Below are positions 52,846-61,248 of a stretch of 64,000 nucleotides of DNA, piece by piece. Position 1 is the stretch's first letter. Each line of letters begins with the position of its first letter. Origin of the DNA: Paracoccaceae bacterium (GTDB lineage Bacteria > Pseudomonadota > Alphaproteobacteria > Rhodobacterales > Rhodobacteraceae); the NCBI GenBank assembly GCA_029243395.1, contig JAQWSE010000012.1:124001-188000 (forward strand), written 5' to 3'. The notes below the pieces were generated by a model that saw nothing but the letters and a program-made list of their open reading frames with translations, had not been told where the DNA came from and searched no databases. The translations under genes and the position numbers were made by a program.

Positions 52846-53792
52846 TGGACCTAATAGATATAAAAAATGTAAAAACTGTTTGCAGCATTGGAGGGGGGCC
52901 AATTGGTGCGGGTTGGGCAGCCTTTTTTTTAGCTCAAGGTCTTTCTGTCAAAGCCTATCTTCATTCCGAGAGAGAAGAAAAAGACTATTATTCAATGATT
53001 GAGACTGCTTGGATTTCTCTAGAAAAGCTACATAATTTGGGTAGTATTAATCGAAATTCAATACAAATCAGCACCAACTTAGAGAATGCGGTTGAAAATG
53101 CACAATTCATTCAGGAAAATGCACCAGAAATTTTATCCTTAAAACAAGATCTTTATGCTCGCCTAGGAAATATTGTTTCTAGTGAAGTAGTAATTTGTTC
53201 TTCCACTTCTGGTTTGATGATGACAGACATTCAAGCTCATTGTGCAACACCCGAGAGAACTGTTGTTGGACATCCCTTTAATCCACCATATCTGCTGCCA
53301 TTAGTAGAAATAGTTGGGGGGGAGAAAACAAATTCAGAGGCGGTTATATGGGCAAGAAATTTTTATAAATATGTTGGCAAGGTTCCTTTGGTCATGAACA
53401 AAGAAATTCCTGGCTTTGTTGCGACCCGACTGCAAGAGGCTTTATGGAGAGAGGCTTTGCATATGGTAGCTCATGACGAGGCAACTCCTGAACAAATAGA
53501 TGAAGCCCTGATGAATGGCCCAGGCCCTAGAATGGCAATCCAAGGACAGTGCCTTGCATTTCACGTTGCGTGTGGTGCAGGAGGTATGGCCACGAACTTG
53601 GATCAGTTTGGGCCTGCTTTGAAATTACCTTGGACAAGATTGACGGCACCAGAATTGACTAAGAAATTAAGGGACACTATGGTTTCAGGCTGTGATGAAA
53701 TTACGAAAGGTCGGGACTTTAAAAGTCTAGCTGCGGAAAGAGACAGAAAAATTGTGGAGATAATTAAGATTCAAAAAGCCCATGTTTCATAG
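52845..53792 (+). CDS. lcdH: L-carnitine dehydrogenase
   Basis: 315 residues with the 3-hydroxyacyl-CoA dehydrogenase fold. NAD motif GGGPIGAGWAAFFLAQG (residues 16-32), FIQENAPE, SSTSGLMM and HPFNPPYLLPLVEIVGGE with catalytic His143. The 'EALWREALHMV' and 'FGPALKLPWTRLTAPELT' stretches are what distinguish carnitine dehydrogenases from ordinary 3-hydroxyacyl-CoA dehydrogenases. There is no fused thioesterase domain as in some homologues. Its product, 3-dehydrocarnitine, is the substrate of the BKACE enzyme encoded 33 bases downstream. Confidence 0.9.
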   Translation: MDLIDIKNVKTVCSIGGGPIGAGWAAFFLAQGLSVKAYLHSEREEKDYYSMIETAWISLEKLHNLGSINRNSIQISTNLENAVENAQFIQENAPEILSLKQDLYARLGNIVSSEVVICSSTSGLMMTDIQAHCATPERTVVGHPFNPPYLLPLVEIVGGEKTNSEAVIWARNFYKYVGKVPLVMNKEIPGFVATRLQEALWREALHMVAHDEATPEQIDEALMNGPGPRMAIQGQCLAFHVACGAGGMATNLDQFGPALKLPWTRLTAPELTKKLRDTMVSGCDEITKGRDFKSLAAERDRKIVEIIKIQKAHVS

Positions 53793-53825
53793 GTTATTTA
53801 GATGAGATTGAATTAGGAGGTCGGC

Positions 53826-54710
53826 ATGAACTTTGAGGTAGTCATAACATGCGCTGTCACAGGTGCTGGAGATACAGTAGGGAAGAGTAATAAGGTTCCA
53901 ATTACCCCTAAAGAAATAGCCGATGCTGCAATCGATGCTGCCAAAGCTGGAGCTACCTCGGTACATTTACATGTTAGAGACCCTGAAACTGGTCAAGGTT
54001 CCAGAGATCCAAAGTTGTTCAAGGAGGCTGTGGATAGGGTTCGAGATGACGAACATGATGTGATCATTAATTTAACAGCTGGAATGGGTGGGGACTGGGT
54101 CCTTAACCCCAATAAACTGACCGAACCAGCTCCCGGCACCGATATAATCAGTGCTGAGGAGAGATTGGCTCACGTTAAGGAATGTTTGCCAGAAATTTGT
54201 TCTATAGATTGCGGTACTATGAATTTTGGCAACGGAAACGAGATTTATATATCAACTCCACCATTTTTGAGAGAAATGGCTCAGTTGACACAGAAGTGGG
54301 GGGTCAAACCAGAGCTAGAGGTTTTTGATCTAGGACACATTAGGTTTGCTAAGGAAATGATTAAAGAGGGGTTGGTTGACGAACCTCCTTTATTTCAAAT
54401 TTGTTTAGGGATCCCATGGGGAGCTGAACAATCAGTTGATACTATGAAGGTTATGAAGGATCACTTACCAGCAAATTGTTTTTGGGCGGGATTTGGTATT
54501 TCCCGCATGCAAATGCCGATGGTAGCTGCAGCGGTAACTTTAGGAGGAAATGTTCGAGTGGGACTCGAGGACAATTTGTACTTAGAAAAAGGGGTTTTGG
54601 CTTCAAATGCAGACCTAGTTACTAAGGCTAAGGGTATCGTTGAACTCATGGGTGCTAAAGTTTTGACCCCAGAAGAAGCCAGAAAAAAGTTTAATCTGAA
54701 AAAAAAGTGA
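53826..54710 (+). CDS. Beta-keto acid cleavage enzyme (3-dehydrocarnitine:acetyl-CoA type)
   Basis: 294 residues, BKACE (DUF849) TIM barrel. Zinc ligands His47 and His49 in VHLHVRDP; '[10 protein letters not shown]', [20 protein letters not shown] and VGLEDNLYL complete the family pattern. The N-terminus [19 protein letters not shown] is that of carnitine-cluster members. It would convert 3-dehydrocarnitine and acetyl-CoA to betainyl-CoA and acetoacetate. AGGAGG lies 7 bases before the ATG. Confidence 0.92.
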   Translation: MNFEVVITCAVTGAGDTVGKSNKVPITPKEIADAAIDAAKAGATSVHLHVRDPETGQGSRDPKLFKEAVDRVRDDEHDVIINLTAGMGGDWVLNPNKLTEPAPGTDIISAEERLAHVKECLPEICSIDCGTMNFGNGNEIYISTPPFLREMAQLTQKWGVKPELEVFDLGHIRFAKEMIKEGLVDEPPLFQICLGIPWGAEQSVDTMKVMKDHLPANCFWAGFGISRMQMPMVAAAVTLGGNVRVGLEDNLYLEKGVLASNADLVTKAKGIVELMGAKVLTPEEARKKFNLKKK

Positions 54711-54748
54711 TGATTATTATAAAGGTCATATAAAGGAGTAAGATAAGA

Positions 54749-55909
54749 TTGGATCAAGTTCTAAACCAAGAAAATGCTCTCCTGCTCACGACAGTTAGGA
54801 AATTCCTAGAAGAAGAAATTTTACCATACGAGGATGAAGTTGATAAGACTGGTGAAGTTAACCCTGAATTAGGAAAACAAATTGAAAAACGAGCTAAAGA
54901 GATAGGGCTGTTTGCTGCCAATTTACCCACTGAAGTGGGTGGGGGGGGGTTGGATTATCGCTCAATGATGGTCTTGGAAAGAGAGTACGGAAAAACTTCT
55001 CATGCATTACATTCCTGGATCGCTCGGCCTACTGAGATTCTGCTTGCGTGCGATGAAGAGCAAAGACAAGAGTTCCTCTATCCATGTGTTAGGGGGGAGA
55101 AGCGAGAGTTATTTGCTTTAACTGAACCTGGAGCGGGTTCAGACGTGATGGGAATGAAATCAAATGCTGTAAAGGATGGGGATGATTGGGTGTTAAATGG
55201 ATCTAAACACTTCATATCAGGGCCCTGTATGCCTGATTTCGCGATAGTTTTTGCGGTAACTGGTGAGGACAAGACAAAGAGAGGTATTCGAAAAAGAATT
55301 ACTGCTTTTTTGGTGAATCGAGGTGAAAAAGGCTTCGATATAAAGGAAGGCACCAAGTGTGTAAGCTATCGAGGATACAAAACTTTTGCGCTAAATTTTG
55401 ACGATGTAAGGCTTTCCAAGAGAACGGTTCTTGGAAAAGAAGGGGAAGGTTTGAAGTTATCGGGTAAATGGTTAGGCATGGGACGTATATGGGTCGGTGC
55501 TTCCTGTTGTGGAAAAGCCGAACGTATGATTAGTCTAGCATCGGAGTGGGCCGCAGATAGAAAACAATTTGGCCAACCTATTGGAAAATTTCAAGGAATA
55601 GGTTTTCGTTTAGCCGACATGGCAGTAGGGTTAAGAGCTGCCGATTTAATGGTCAATGATGCCGTAGATAAAGCAGAAAATAAAATTATGAAAGATGAGG
55701 ATGCTGCCATGGTAAAGCTGTTTTGCTCAGAAATGGTTAACAAGGTTGCTGATGATACTGTCCAAATTTTTGGAGGTATGGGTCTGATGGAGGAAATGCC
55801 TATCCAAAGATTGTGGAGAGATAGTCGTTTAGAGCGAATTTGGGATGGCACATCGGAAATACAGCGACATATAATTGCCAGATCAATTTTACGACCTCTC
55901 GGGGCATGA
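54749..55909 (+). CDS. Acyl-CoA dehydrogenase with Asp at the usual catalytic Glu position
   Basis: 386 residues from a TTG at 54749 with AAGGAG 10 bases upstream. ALTEPGAGSDVMG and 'NGSKHFISG' are the FAD/substrate blocks. The catalytic-base motif YEGT reads WDGTSEIQR (Asp366). It probably oxidises gamma-butyrobetainyl-CoA to crotonobetainyl-CoA, the role expected between the CoA-activating enzymes and CaiD. A run of nine G (54941-54949) encodes GGG in a flexible N-terminal loop, a slippage-prone tract. The stop overlaps the next start by ATGA. Confidence 0.87.
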   Translation: MDQVLNQENALLLTTVRKFLEEEILPYEDEVDKTGEVNPELGKQIEKRAKEIGLFAANLPTEVGGGGLDYRSMMVLEREYGKTSHALHSWIARPTEILLACDEEQRQEFLYPCVRGEKRELFALTEPGAGSDVMGMKSNAVKDGDDWVLNGSKHFISGPCMPDFAIVFAVTGEDKTKRGIRKRITAFLVNRGEKGFDIKEGTKCVSYRGYKTFALNFDDVRLSKRTVLGKEGEGLKLSGKWLGMGRIWVGASCCGKAERMISLASEWAADRKQFGQPIGKFQGIGFRLADMAVGLRAADLMVNDAVDKAENKIMKDEDAAMVKLFCSEMVNKVADDTVQIFGGMGLMEEMPIQRLWRDSRLERIWDGTSEIQRHIIARSILRPLGA

Positions 55910-57999
55910 GACGAAATCAAAACAAAAATTTAGACCGCTTATTGAAACCTTCACAAATTGCTTTCATTGGAGGTTCTGATGCGAAGGTGGCAATTAATGA
56001 AGCAGTGCGTCGGGGTTTTACCGGATCGATTTGGCCAGTAAATCCCACGCGACATGATATGGCCGGTTACAAATGTTACAAATCAGTCTTGGATCTACCA
56101 TTTGGTCCGGATGCAGTTTTTCTGGCTATTCCTGCCAACAAAGTTCTTAAAACCATAAATGAACTTCGTGAAGTCTCAGCAGGTGGAATAGTCTGCTATA
56201 CAGCAGGTTTTCGGGAGACAGGCCTTCAAGGTGTTTTAATGGAAAGGGAACTCATAAAGGACCTAGGTGAAATGGTTATGGTTGGGCCAAATTGTTATGG
56301 AGTCATAAATTATTTGGAGAAATATGCTTTATGGCCATTTGAACATGGTGGATACTGTCCAGGCTATGGAGCTGCCATAATTACTCAGAGTGGAATGCTT
56401 TCTTCCGATATTACTATGAGCCAAAGATCCTTACCTATGACACACATGATATCCTTAGGTAACCAGGCATCGTTAAAAAACACTGATTTTATAAATCATT
56501 TGGTTGATTCCAGGCCAGTTAGGGCATTTGGACTTCATATTGAGAGTATAGAAGATCTTCAGGAATTCGAAATGGCTGCACTGCAAGCCTTAAAAGCAAA
56601 AAAACCTATCGTGGTTCTAAAAACTGGAACATCCCAAATCGGGGCAGGTCTTACAGAAAGTCATACAGGATCTTTCGCAGGATCACATGAAATGTATAAC
56701 GCCTTCTTTGAACGATTAGGTATAATAACTGTAAAAACTCCATCAGAGTTAATTGAAACACTAAAATTTATATGTGTTTCGGGTGTCCCTGCAGGTAAAA
56801 AATGTGCAGCTTTTACGTGTTCCGGTGGAGGTGCCACCCTTGTAGCAGATTTTGGAGAAGGGCTGGGCTTAGAATTTCCTGGATTTTCTCAGGTTGATGC
56901 TAAGGTCGTGTCTAAGCTTTTACCGGCTATAGCAACAGTCTCTAACCCCCTTGACTATACTACGCCTATTTGGGGGAAGAAAGAATTTACAAAACCACTT
57001 TTTTCTAAGGTTTTAGAAAAACTAGAGGTTGATTGTACGTTAATGGTGCAAGACTATCCACTAACTGGTTTTGACAACACGAAAGTACATTATTTAGCAG
57101 ATGGCGGAGCTTTCGCAGAAGCTGCTTTAGGACACGGAGTCCCGGGTGCAATTGTTTCAACAATTTCAGAAAATATAGATGAACAGACTAGAGAGGTTTT
57201 CTTGTCTAAGGGCATCGCGCCTTTACAAGGCCTAGCAGATGCTCTTCAAGCTATAGCCAAAACAGGCTCATGGGGTCTTAATCGAAAGAAGATTTTAGAT
57301 AGGCTTAGACTGTCTTTGCCCCAGGAATTGCCCTTAAGAAAATTTTCTTACTTAAACGAATGGGAAGCTAAGGTTTTAATATCTGGTCAAGGTATTAGCG
57401 TTCCAAAAGGGTTAAAGTCTAATAGAAAAGATATTGTGAGGAATGCCAGTCAAATAGGTTTTCCGCTTGCGGTAAAACTCATGAGCAAAGATTTAATTCA
57501 TAAAACTGAAATCGGGGCAGTACAATTAAATGTTAAAAATGAAATGCAGCTAAAAAGGGCTGTTTATAGTATAACGGATAACCTCAAGCGTTACAAAGAT
57601 AAATATGATTCAAATTCTTTCTTGTTAGAAGAAATGGTCCCTGAGCCCATTTGTGAATTAATTATAGGTATAAAACGTGACCCGCATTTTGGTCTTGCCC
57701 TGACGCTGGGTTCTGGGGGTATTTTTGCCGATTTAATTAACGATTATCAGTTGCTGCTTTTACCTGCCCATCGAGAGGAAATTTTACAAAAGATTTTGGT
57801 CTTGAAGGTTGGTAAGATAATAGATGGTTTTAGGGGGCTTACAGGATCCAGATTGAATATGGTGGCTGATTGCATTGATAAGTTAGTCATGTTTGTTTCA
57901 AACAATGAGTCTCGAATTATAGAACTCGAGATTAATCCGCTATATATTTTTGAAGAAAAGGTCATAGCCATTGATACCTTGCTGGCCAGAGAAGATTAA
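55906..57999 (+). CDS. ADP-forming acyl-CoA synthetase (acetate--CoA ligase family)
   Basis: 697 residues from the ATG at 55906, which overlaps the dehydrogenase stop; the frame runs further up inside that gene. Order: CoA-binding domain (IAFIGGSDAKVAINEAVRRGF, 'VNPTRHDMAG'), succinyl-CoA-ligase-like domains with the phospho-His in ESHTGSFAGS (His253), and an ATP-grasp domain from about residue 475 (FPLAVKLMSKDLIHKTEIGAV, 'LTLGSGGIFADLI'). It can activate a carboxylate at the cost of ATP to ADP. In this operon it may replace the AMP-forming CaiC as betaine:CoA ligase. Confidence 0.88.
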   Translation: MRRNQNKNLDRLLKPSQIAFIGGSDAKVAINEAVRRGFTGSIWPVNPTRHDMAGYKCYKSVLDLPFGPDAVFLAIPANKVLKTINELREVSAGGIVCYTAGFRETGLQGVLMERELIKDLGEMVMVGPNCYGVINYLEKYALWPFEHGGYCPGYGAAIITQSGMLSSDITMSQRSLPMTHMISLGNQASLKNTDFINHLVDSRPVRAFGLHIESIEDLQEFEMAALQALKAKKPIVVLKTGTSQIGAGLTESHTGSFAGSHEMYNAFFERLGIITVKTPSELIETLKFICVSGVPAGKKCAAFTCSGGGATLVADFGEGLGLEFPGFSQVDAKVVSKLLPAIATVSNPLDYTTPIWGKKEFTKPLFSKVLEKLEVDCTLMVQDYPLTGFDNTKVHYLADGGAFAEAALGHGVPGAIVSTISENIDEQTREVFLSKGIAPLQGLADALQAIAKTGSWGLNRKKILDRLRLSLPQELPLRKFSYLNEWEAKVLISGQGISVPKGLKSNRKDIVRNASQIGFPLAVKLMSKDLIHKTEIGAVQLNVKNEMQLKRAVYSITDNLKRYKDKYDSNSFLLEEMVPEPICELIIGIKRDPHFGLALTLGSGGIFADLINDYQLLLLPAHREEILQKILVLKVGKIIDGFRGLTGSRLNMVADCIDKLVMFVSNNESRIIELEINPLYIFEEKVIAIDTLLARED

Positions 58000-58149
58000 A
58001 AACTTCAGCTTTCCAGCTATACAATTTCTACGGAAAAGGTTGCTTTGAGACCACGATTTATTGGTAAAGATTACTTTGCATTAATGATCTTATAATTATT
58101 TCATCTAATTAATTCTTTATTGGATAAATTTTTTAGGTTAGCTTGGCTT

Positions 58150-59316
58150 ATGAGAGCATTTGAGGGAATTCGGGTATTAGATCTCACCCATGTTTTTGCG
58201 GGTCCTTTTTGTACCTTTCAGTTGGCAGTAATGGGTGCAGATGTAATCAAGATTGAATCGCCTGATTTTCCCGACATGATGAGAGATGAAGGAAACTCAG
58301 AAGCTTTAAATGAATTGGGCCTTAGCAACTTTTTTGTTTGTCAGAATAGTGAAAAAAAATCGCTCTCACTGAATTTGAAATCAGACGATGATCGAGAATT
58401 TTTTCTTAAATTAGTTAGAACTGCTGATGTTCTAGTTCAAAATTATTCTGGCAAGGCTATGGAAAGATTAGGCTTTTCATATAAGAAACTCAAAAAAATA
58501 AATCCTAAGCTCATTTACTGCTCAATGACTGGATTTGGTAAAACAGGACCAAAAGCTGAACACCCTGCCTATGACTCGGTCATTCAGGCTTATTCTGGTT
58601 TGATGGAATTAAATGGTTTGAAAAGTATCGGCCCTCTGCGCGTGGGACCCGCTATAGTTGATTATGGTACGGGTATTCATGCAGCGTTTGCAATTTCATC
58701 GGCACTTTTCAGACGAGAAATTACTGGAGAAGGATTAGAGATTGATCTTTCAATGTTGGATGCGGCTTTTATGCTGATGACCTCCACAGTTTCAGATACA
58801 CTAGCTTCCGGAATCTCAAAACCAAGTTATGGAAATAATCACCCGGATTATGCAGGCTATGGTGCTTATAACACAAGTGATCGAATGATCGTAATAGGAG
58901 CTTTTACAAAAAAACAGCTAAAAAATTTGTTTTTGGCTTTGGATTTGACGGAACAGGCAGAACGAATTTTTACTATGAGTAAGGCGGAGATCAAAGATAA
59001 TAATTTTAGGTTCAGAACTTTAATAGAAAATGCGATAAAAACAAATACTGCAGATTATTGGGAGACAAAACTGAATTCTTTTCATGTCCCAGCAGCCAAA
59101 GTACGCACCCTAGTGGAGGCTTTAGCAAGCGATCAAGTCAAATCCAGACAGGTGTTACAGAATTCACTACTGGCGGAGCATCCTGATCAGCCGGTTCTTT
59201 TGCCTACCGCAGCTTTTTCTTATTCTCAGGGAGCTCCAAGGATTACGAAGGCAGCCCCAAAAATGGGAAGAAATGACGGGCAAATAAAGAAAGAAGTATA
59301 TGATTCTTTAGATTAA
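58150..59316 (+). CDS. CaiB/BaiF-type class III CoA-transferase
   Basis: 388 residues from the ATG at 58150 (MRAFEGIRVLDLTHVFAGPF); a TTG ten codons earlier has no ribosome site. NSEKKSLSLNLKS, 'VLVQNYSGKAMERLGF' and VGPAIVDYGTGIHAA (expected catalytic Asp near 174) fit the family. It would exchange CoA between gamma-butyrobetaine, carnitine and other betaines. Because no thioesterase is encoded nearby, betainyl-CoA could be its CoA donor. A TATAAT at 58091-58096 is a possible -10 of its own promoter in the 150-base gap. Confidence 0.87.
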   Translation: MRAFEGIRVLDLTHVFAGPFCTFQLAVMGADVIKIESPDFPDMMRDEGNSEALNELGLSNFFVCQNSEKKSLSLNLKSDDDREFFLKLVRTADVLVQNYSGKAMERLGFSYKKLKKINPKLIYCSMTGFGKTGPKAEHPAYDSVIQAYSGLMELNGLKSIGPLRVGPAIVDYGTGIHAAFAISSALFRREITGEGLEIDLSMLDAAFMLMTSTVSDTLASGISKPSYGNNHPDYAGYGAYNTSDRMIVIGAFTKKQLKNLFLALDLTEQAERIFTMSKAEIKDNNFRFRTLIENAIKTNTADYWETKLNSFHVPAAKVRTLVEALASDQVKSRQVLQNSLLAEHPDQPVLLPTAAFSYSQGAPRITKAAPKMGRNDGQIKKEVYDSLD

Positions 59317-59390
59317 GAGTGTTAAATAAAAGTTAACTTCTTGATTTTAAAGCAAAAAATATCTTTTTTAATGTAATTTTATATTAGCTG

Positions 59391-59420
59391 TTGAAATTGG
59401 TCGTCCCACCGATTTACAAT
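59391..59420 (+). promoter_or_regulatory. Candidate sigma-70-type promoter for the ABC importer operon
   Basis: TTGAAA (59391-59396) and TACAAT (59415-59420) are separated by 18 bases and lie about 70 bases before the binding-protein ATG at 59491. It is the best-looking promoter in the 174-base gap, which otherwise shows only A+T-rich sequence. Confidence 0.4.
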
Positions 59421-59490
59421 GGGGCTCTTAACGAGCTGGCTGTTAAATTCTTTGACGGTAAGTAAAGTGAACTTTTTTGGAGGAAGACGA

Positions 59491-61137
59491 ATGAGTCGAA
59501 CTAATAAAGGCCCCAAGATTTTGGGTGAATTTGATTTTTCAAATCTTAGACTGCACGAACAGCAAAAGGTAATAAACGCTGTTAGAAAAGGCGCAACGAG
59601 AAGAGACATCATGACTTGGATGATGGCAGCGGGGGCTTCGGCAACCACTGGTGGAGCAATTTTTTCTAGTGCATCAGCTGCTTGGGCTAATACACCCAAA
59701 AGAGGGGGTAGATTAGTGTGCGCAGGTGATCAGCATGGACCCGCAGATACCTTAGATCCTATCTTATGTACAGCTTCAGTGGATTACTGGCGTGGAAGGA
59801 TGTTTTATGGCAAATTGGTTCGGCTTAAAGATGATCTAAGCTGGGAGCCAGAACTGGCAGAAGAGGTGCTGGTCAACGCTGATGCTACTAAATGGACTTT
59901 CAAAATCCGAAAAGATGTAGAGTTTCATAATGGAAAAACATTGAATGCCGATGATGTTGTTTACACTCTGAAAAGACACCTTGGAGCTGATACTAAATCT
60001 ATTGGTAAATCGCAGATGGATATGGTTTCAGAAGTAAAAAAGATAAATGAACATGAAGTAGAAGTTAATCTCGCAACACCGAATGCTGATCTTGTGAACT
60101 CTTTAGGGACTTTCCACTTTAATGTTATTCAGGATGGTGTGACTGATTTTTCAACTGCAATTGGAACAGGACCATACCGTTGTAAGGAATTTAAGCCTGG
60201 TGTCCGAACTGTGGGTACCCCATTCGAAAATTGCTGGCATGGACCAGGTTATATGGATGAAATGGAGCATTTTGGTATTGGAGATCCAGTTTCTCGACTA
60301 AATGCGTTCTTAGCCGGTGACGTTGACATGATGACTAACTTACCGGGTAAAGCAGTGAAGCAAGTAGAAGCCGCTGCAGGTAAGGATGTATGGTCAATTG
60401 AGTCCGGTCGTTATACTAGTATAGTTTGCCATCAGGGTGTATCCCCATCCAATAATCGAGATTTAGTTAGAGCTATGCAGCTTTGCATGGACCGCACTCG
60501 GATTGTGAAGGGTGAACTTAAAGGCTTAGGGAGCGTTGGGAATGACCAACCGATCAATAAAGCTTATTTTGATTATAGTCCAGATATCCCACAGCGTCCT
60601 CTGGATTTGGATAAGGCGAAGTATCACTTCGAAAAGTCTGGAATAGGGTCTACAGCTATCCCAATTATAGCTGCTGAAGTATCGCAAGCTGCGACATTCC
60701 AGTGTCTGGCTCTTCAAAGAGAAGCAAAGAAAATTGGAATGAATATCGACGTACAGAAGGTTACCACAGATGGTTACTGGGGTGCAGTATGGATGCAAGG
60801 TTCGCCGTTTAATGTTACAACCTGGAACATGAGACCTACAGCAAATATCATGATGACCTTGGCCTACAAAGGTGATTCCAACTGGAATGAAACCTTCTGG
60901 CAGAGTGACAAATTTGACAAAGGTCTGGTTGATGTCCGTGGTGTGACTGATGCAGCTAAGAGAAAGCAAATGTATCATGACCTTCAGATGGACATCCATG
61001 AAAATGGTGGCTCAATAACTCCAGCACACTTAAATTACACGGATGGTGTAGCATCGAATGTAAAAGGATTGACTCACGTGCCGCTCAATAATTGGGGCGG
61101 TGCAGAAGCTCCTCCATTTATTTGGAAAGACGCTTAA
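59491..61137 (+). CDS. ABC transporter substrate-binding protein, family 5 (Opp/Dpp type), Tat-like signal
   Basis: 548 residues from the ATG at 59491, with GGAGGAAG 4-5 bases upstream (the frame runs on to 59419 without such a site). About 35 hydrophilic residues precede ATRRDIMTWMMAAG (Arg37-Arg38), a twin-arginine-like signal ending near ASAAWA. The mature part has the SBP_bac_5 pattern: GGRLVCAGDQHGPADTLDP, 'WTFKIRKDVEFHNGKTLNADDVVYTLKR' region and 'GTGPYRCKEFKPG'. Such proteins bind peptides or diverse solutes. Its place next to the carnitine operon suggests a betaine-like ligand, but that is inference. Confidence 0.88.
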   Translation: MSRTNKGPKILGEFDFSNLRLHEQQKVINAVRKGATRRDIMTWMMAAGASATTGGAIFSSASAAWANTPKRGGRLVCAGDQHGPADTLDPILCTASVDYWRGRMFYGKLVRLKDDLSWEPELAEEVLVNADATKWTFKIRKDVEFHNGKTLNADDVVYTLKRHLGADTKSIGKSQMDMVSEVKKINEHEVEVNLATPNADLVNSLGTFHFNVIQDGVTDFSTAIGTGPYRCKEFKPGVRTVGTPFENCWHGPGYMDEMEHFGIGDPVSRLNAFLAGDVDMMTNLPGKAVKQVEAAAGKDVWSIESGRYTSIVCHQGVSPSNNRDLVRAMQLCMDRTRIVKGELKGLGSVGNDQPINKAYFDYSPDIPQRPLDLDKAKYHFEKSGIGSTAIPIIAAEVSQAATFQCLALQREAKKIGMNIDVQKVTTDGYWGAVWMQGSPFNVTTWNMRPTANIMMTLAYKGDSNWNETFWQSDKFDKGLVDVRGVTDAAKRKQMYHDLQMDIHENGGSITPAHLNYTDGVASNVKGLTHVPLNNWGGAEAPPFIWKDA

Positions 61138-61154
61138 GTTAGATAATCTTTATT

Positions 61155-61187
61155 TAGGGGGCAGGATTTCTTGCCCCCTATTTATTT
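61155..61187 (+). terminator. Hairpin terminator/attenuator after the binding-protein gene
   Basis: TAGGGGGCA (61155-61163), 8-base loop, TGCCCCCTA (61172-61180) and a TTTATTT tail. It sits 18 bases past the stop and before the permease genes, the same arrangement as at tmoX/tmoW, and would favour excess binding protein. Confidence 0.75.
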
Positions 61188-61248
61188 CCGAAATGAATAA
61201 GTAAGATAATAAAAAAGTTATTCTCTAATATACTTTGGAATATTTTCA

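Noticed and set aside
55840-55905. Upstream extension of the ADP-forming ligase into the dehydrogenase gene
   Set aside because: The ATG at 55906 gives the usual ATGA coupling and the normal start of the CoA-binding domain.
60526-60999. 157-codon minus-strand frame inside the binding-protein gene
   Set aside because: Opposite to a well-supported SBP_bac_5 coding region; composition is that of a complement frame.
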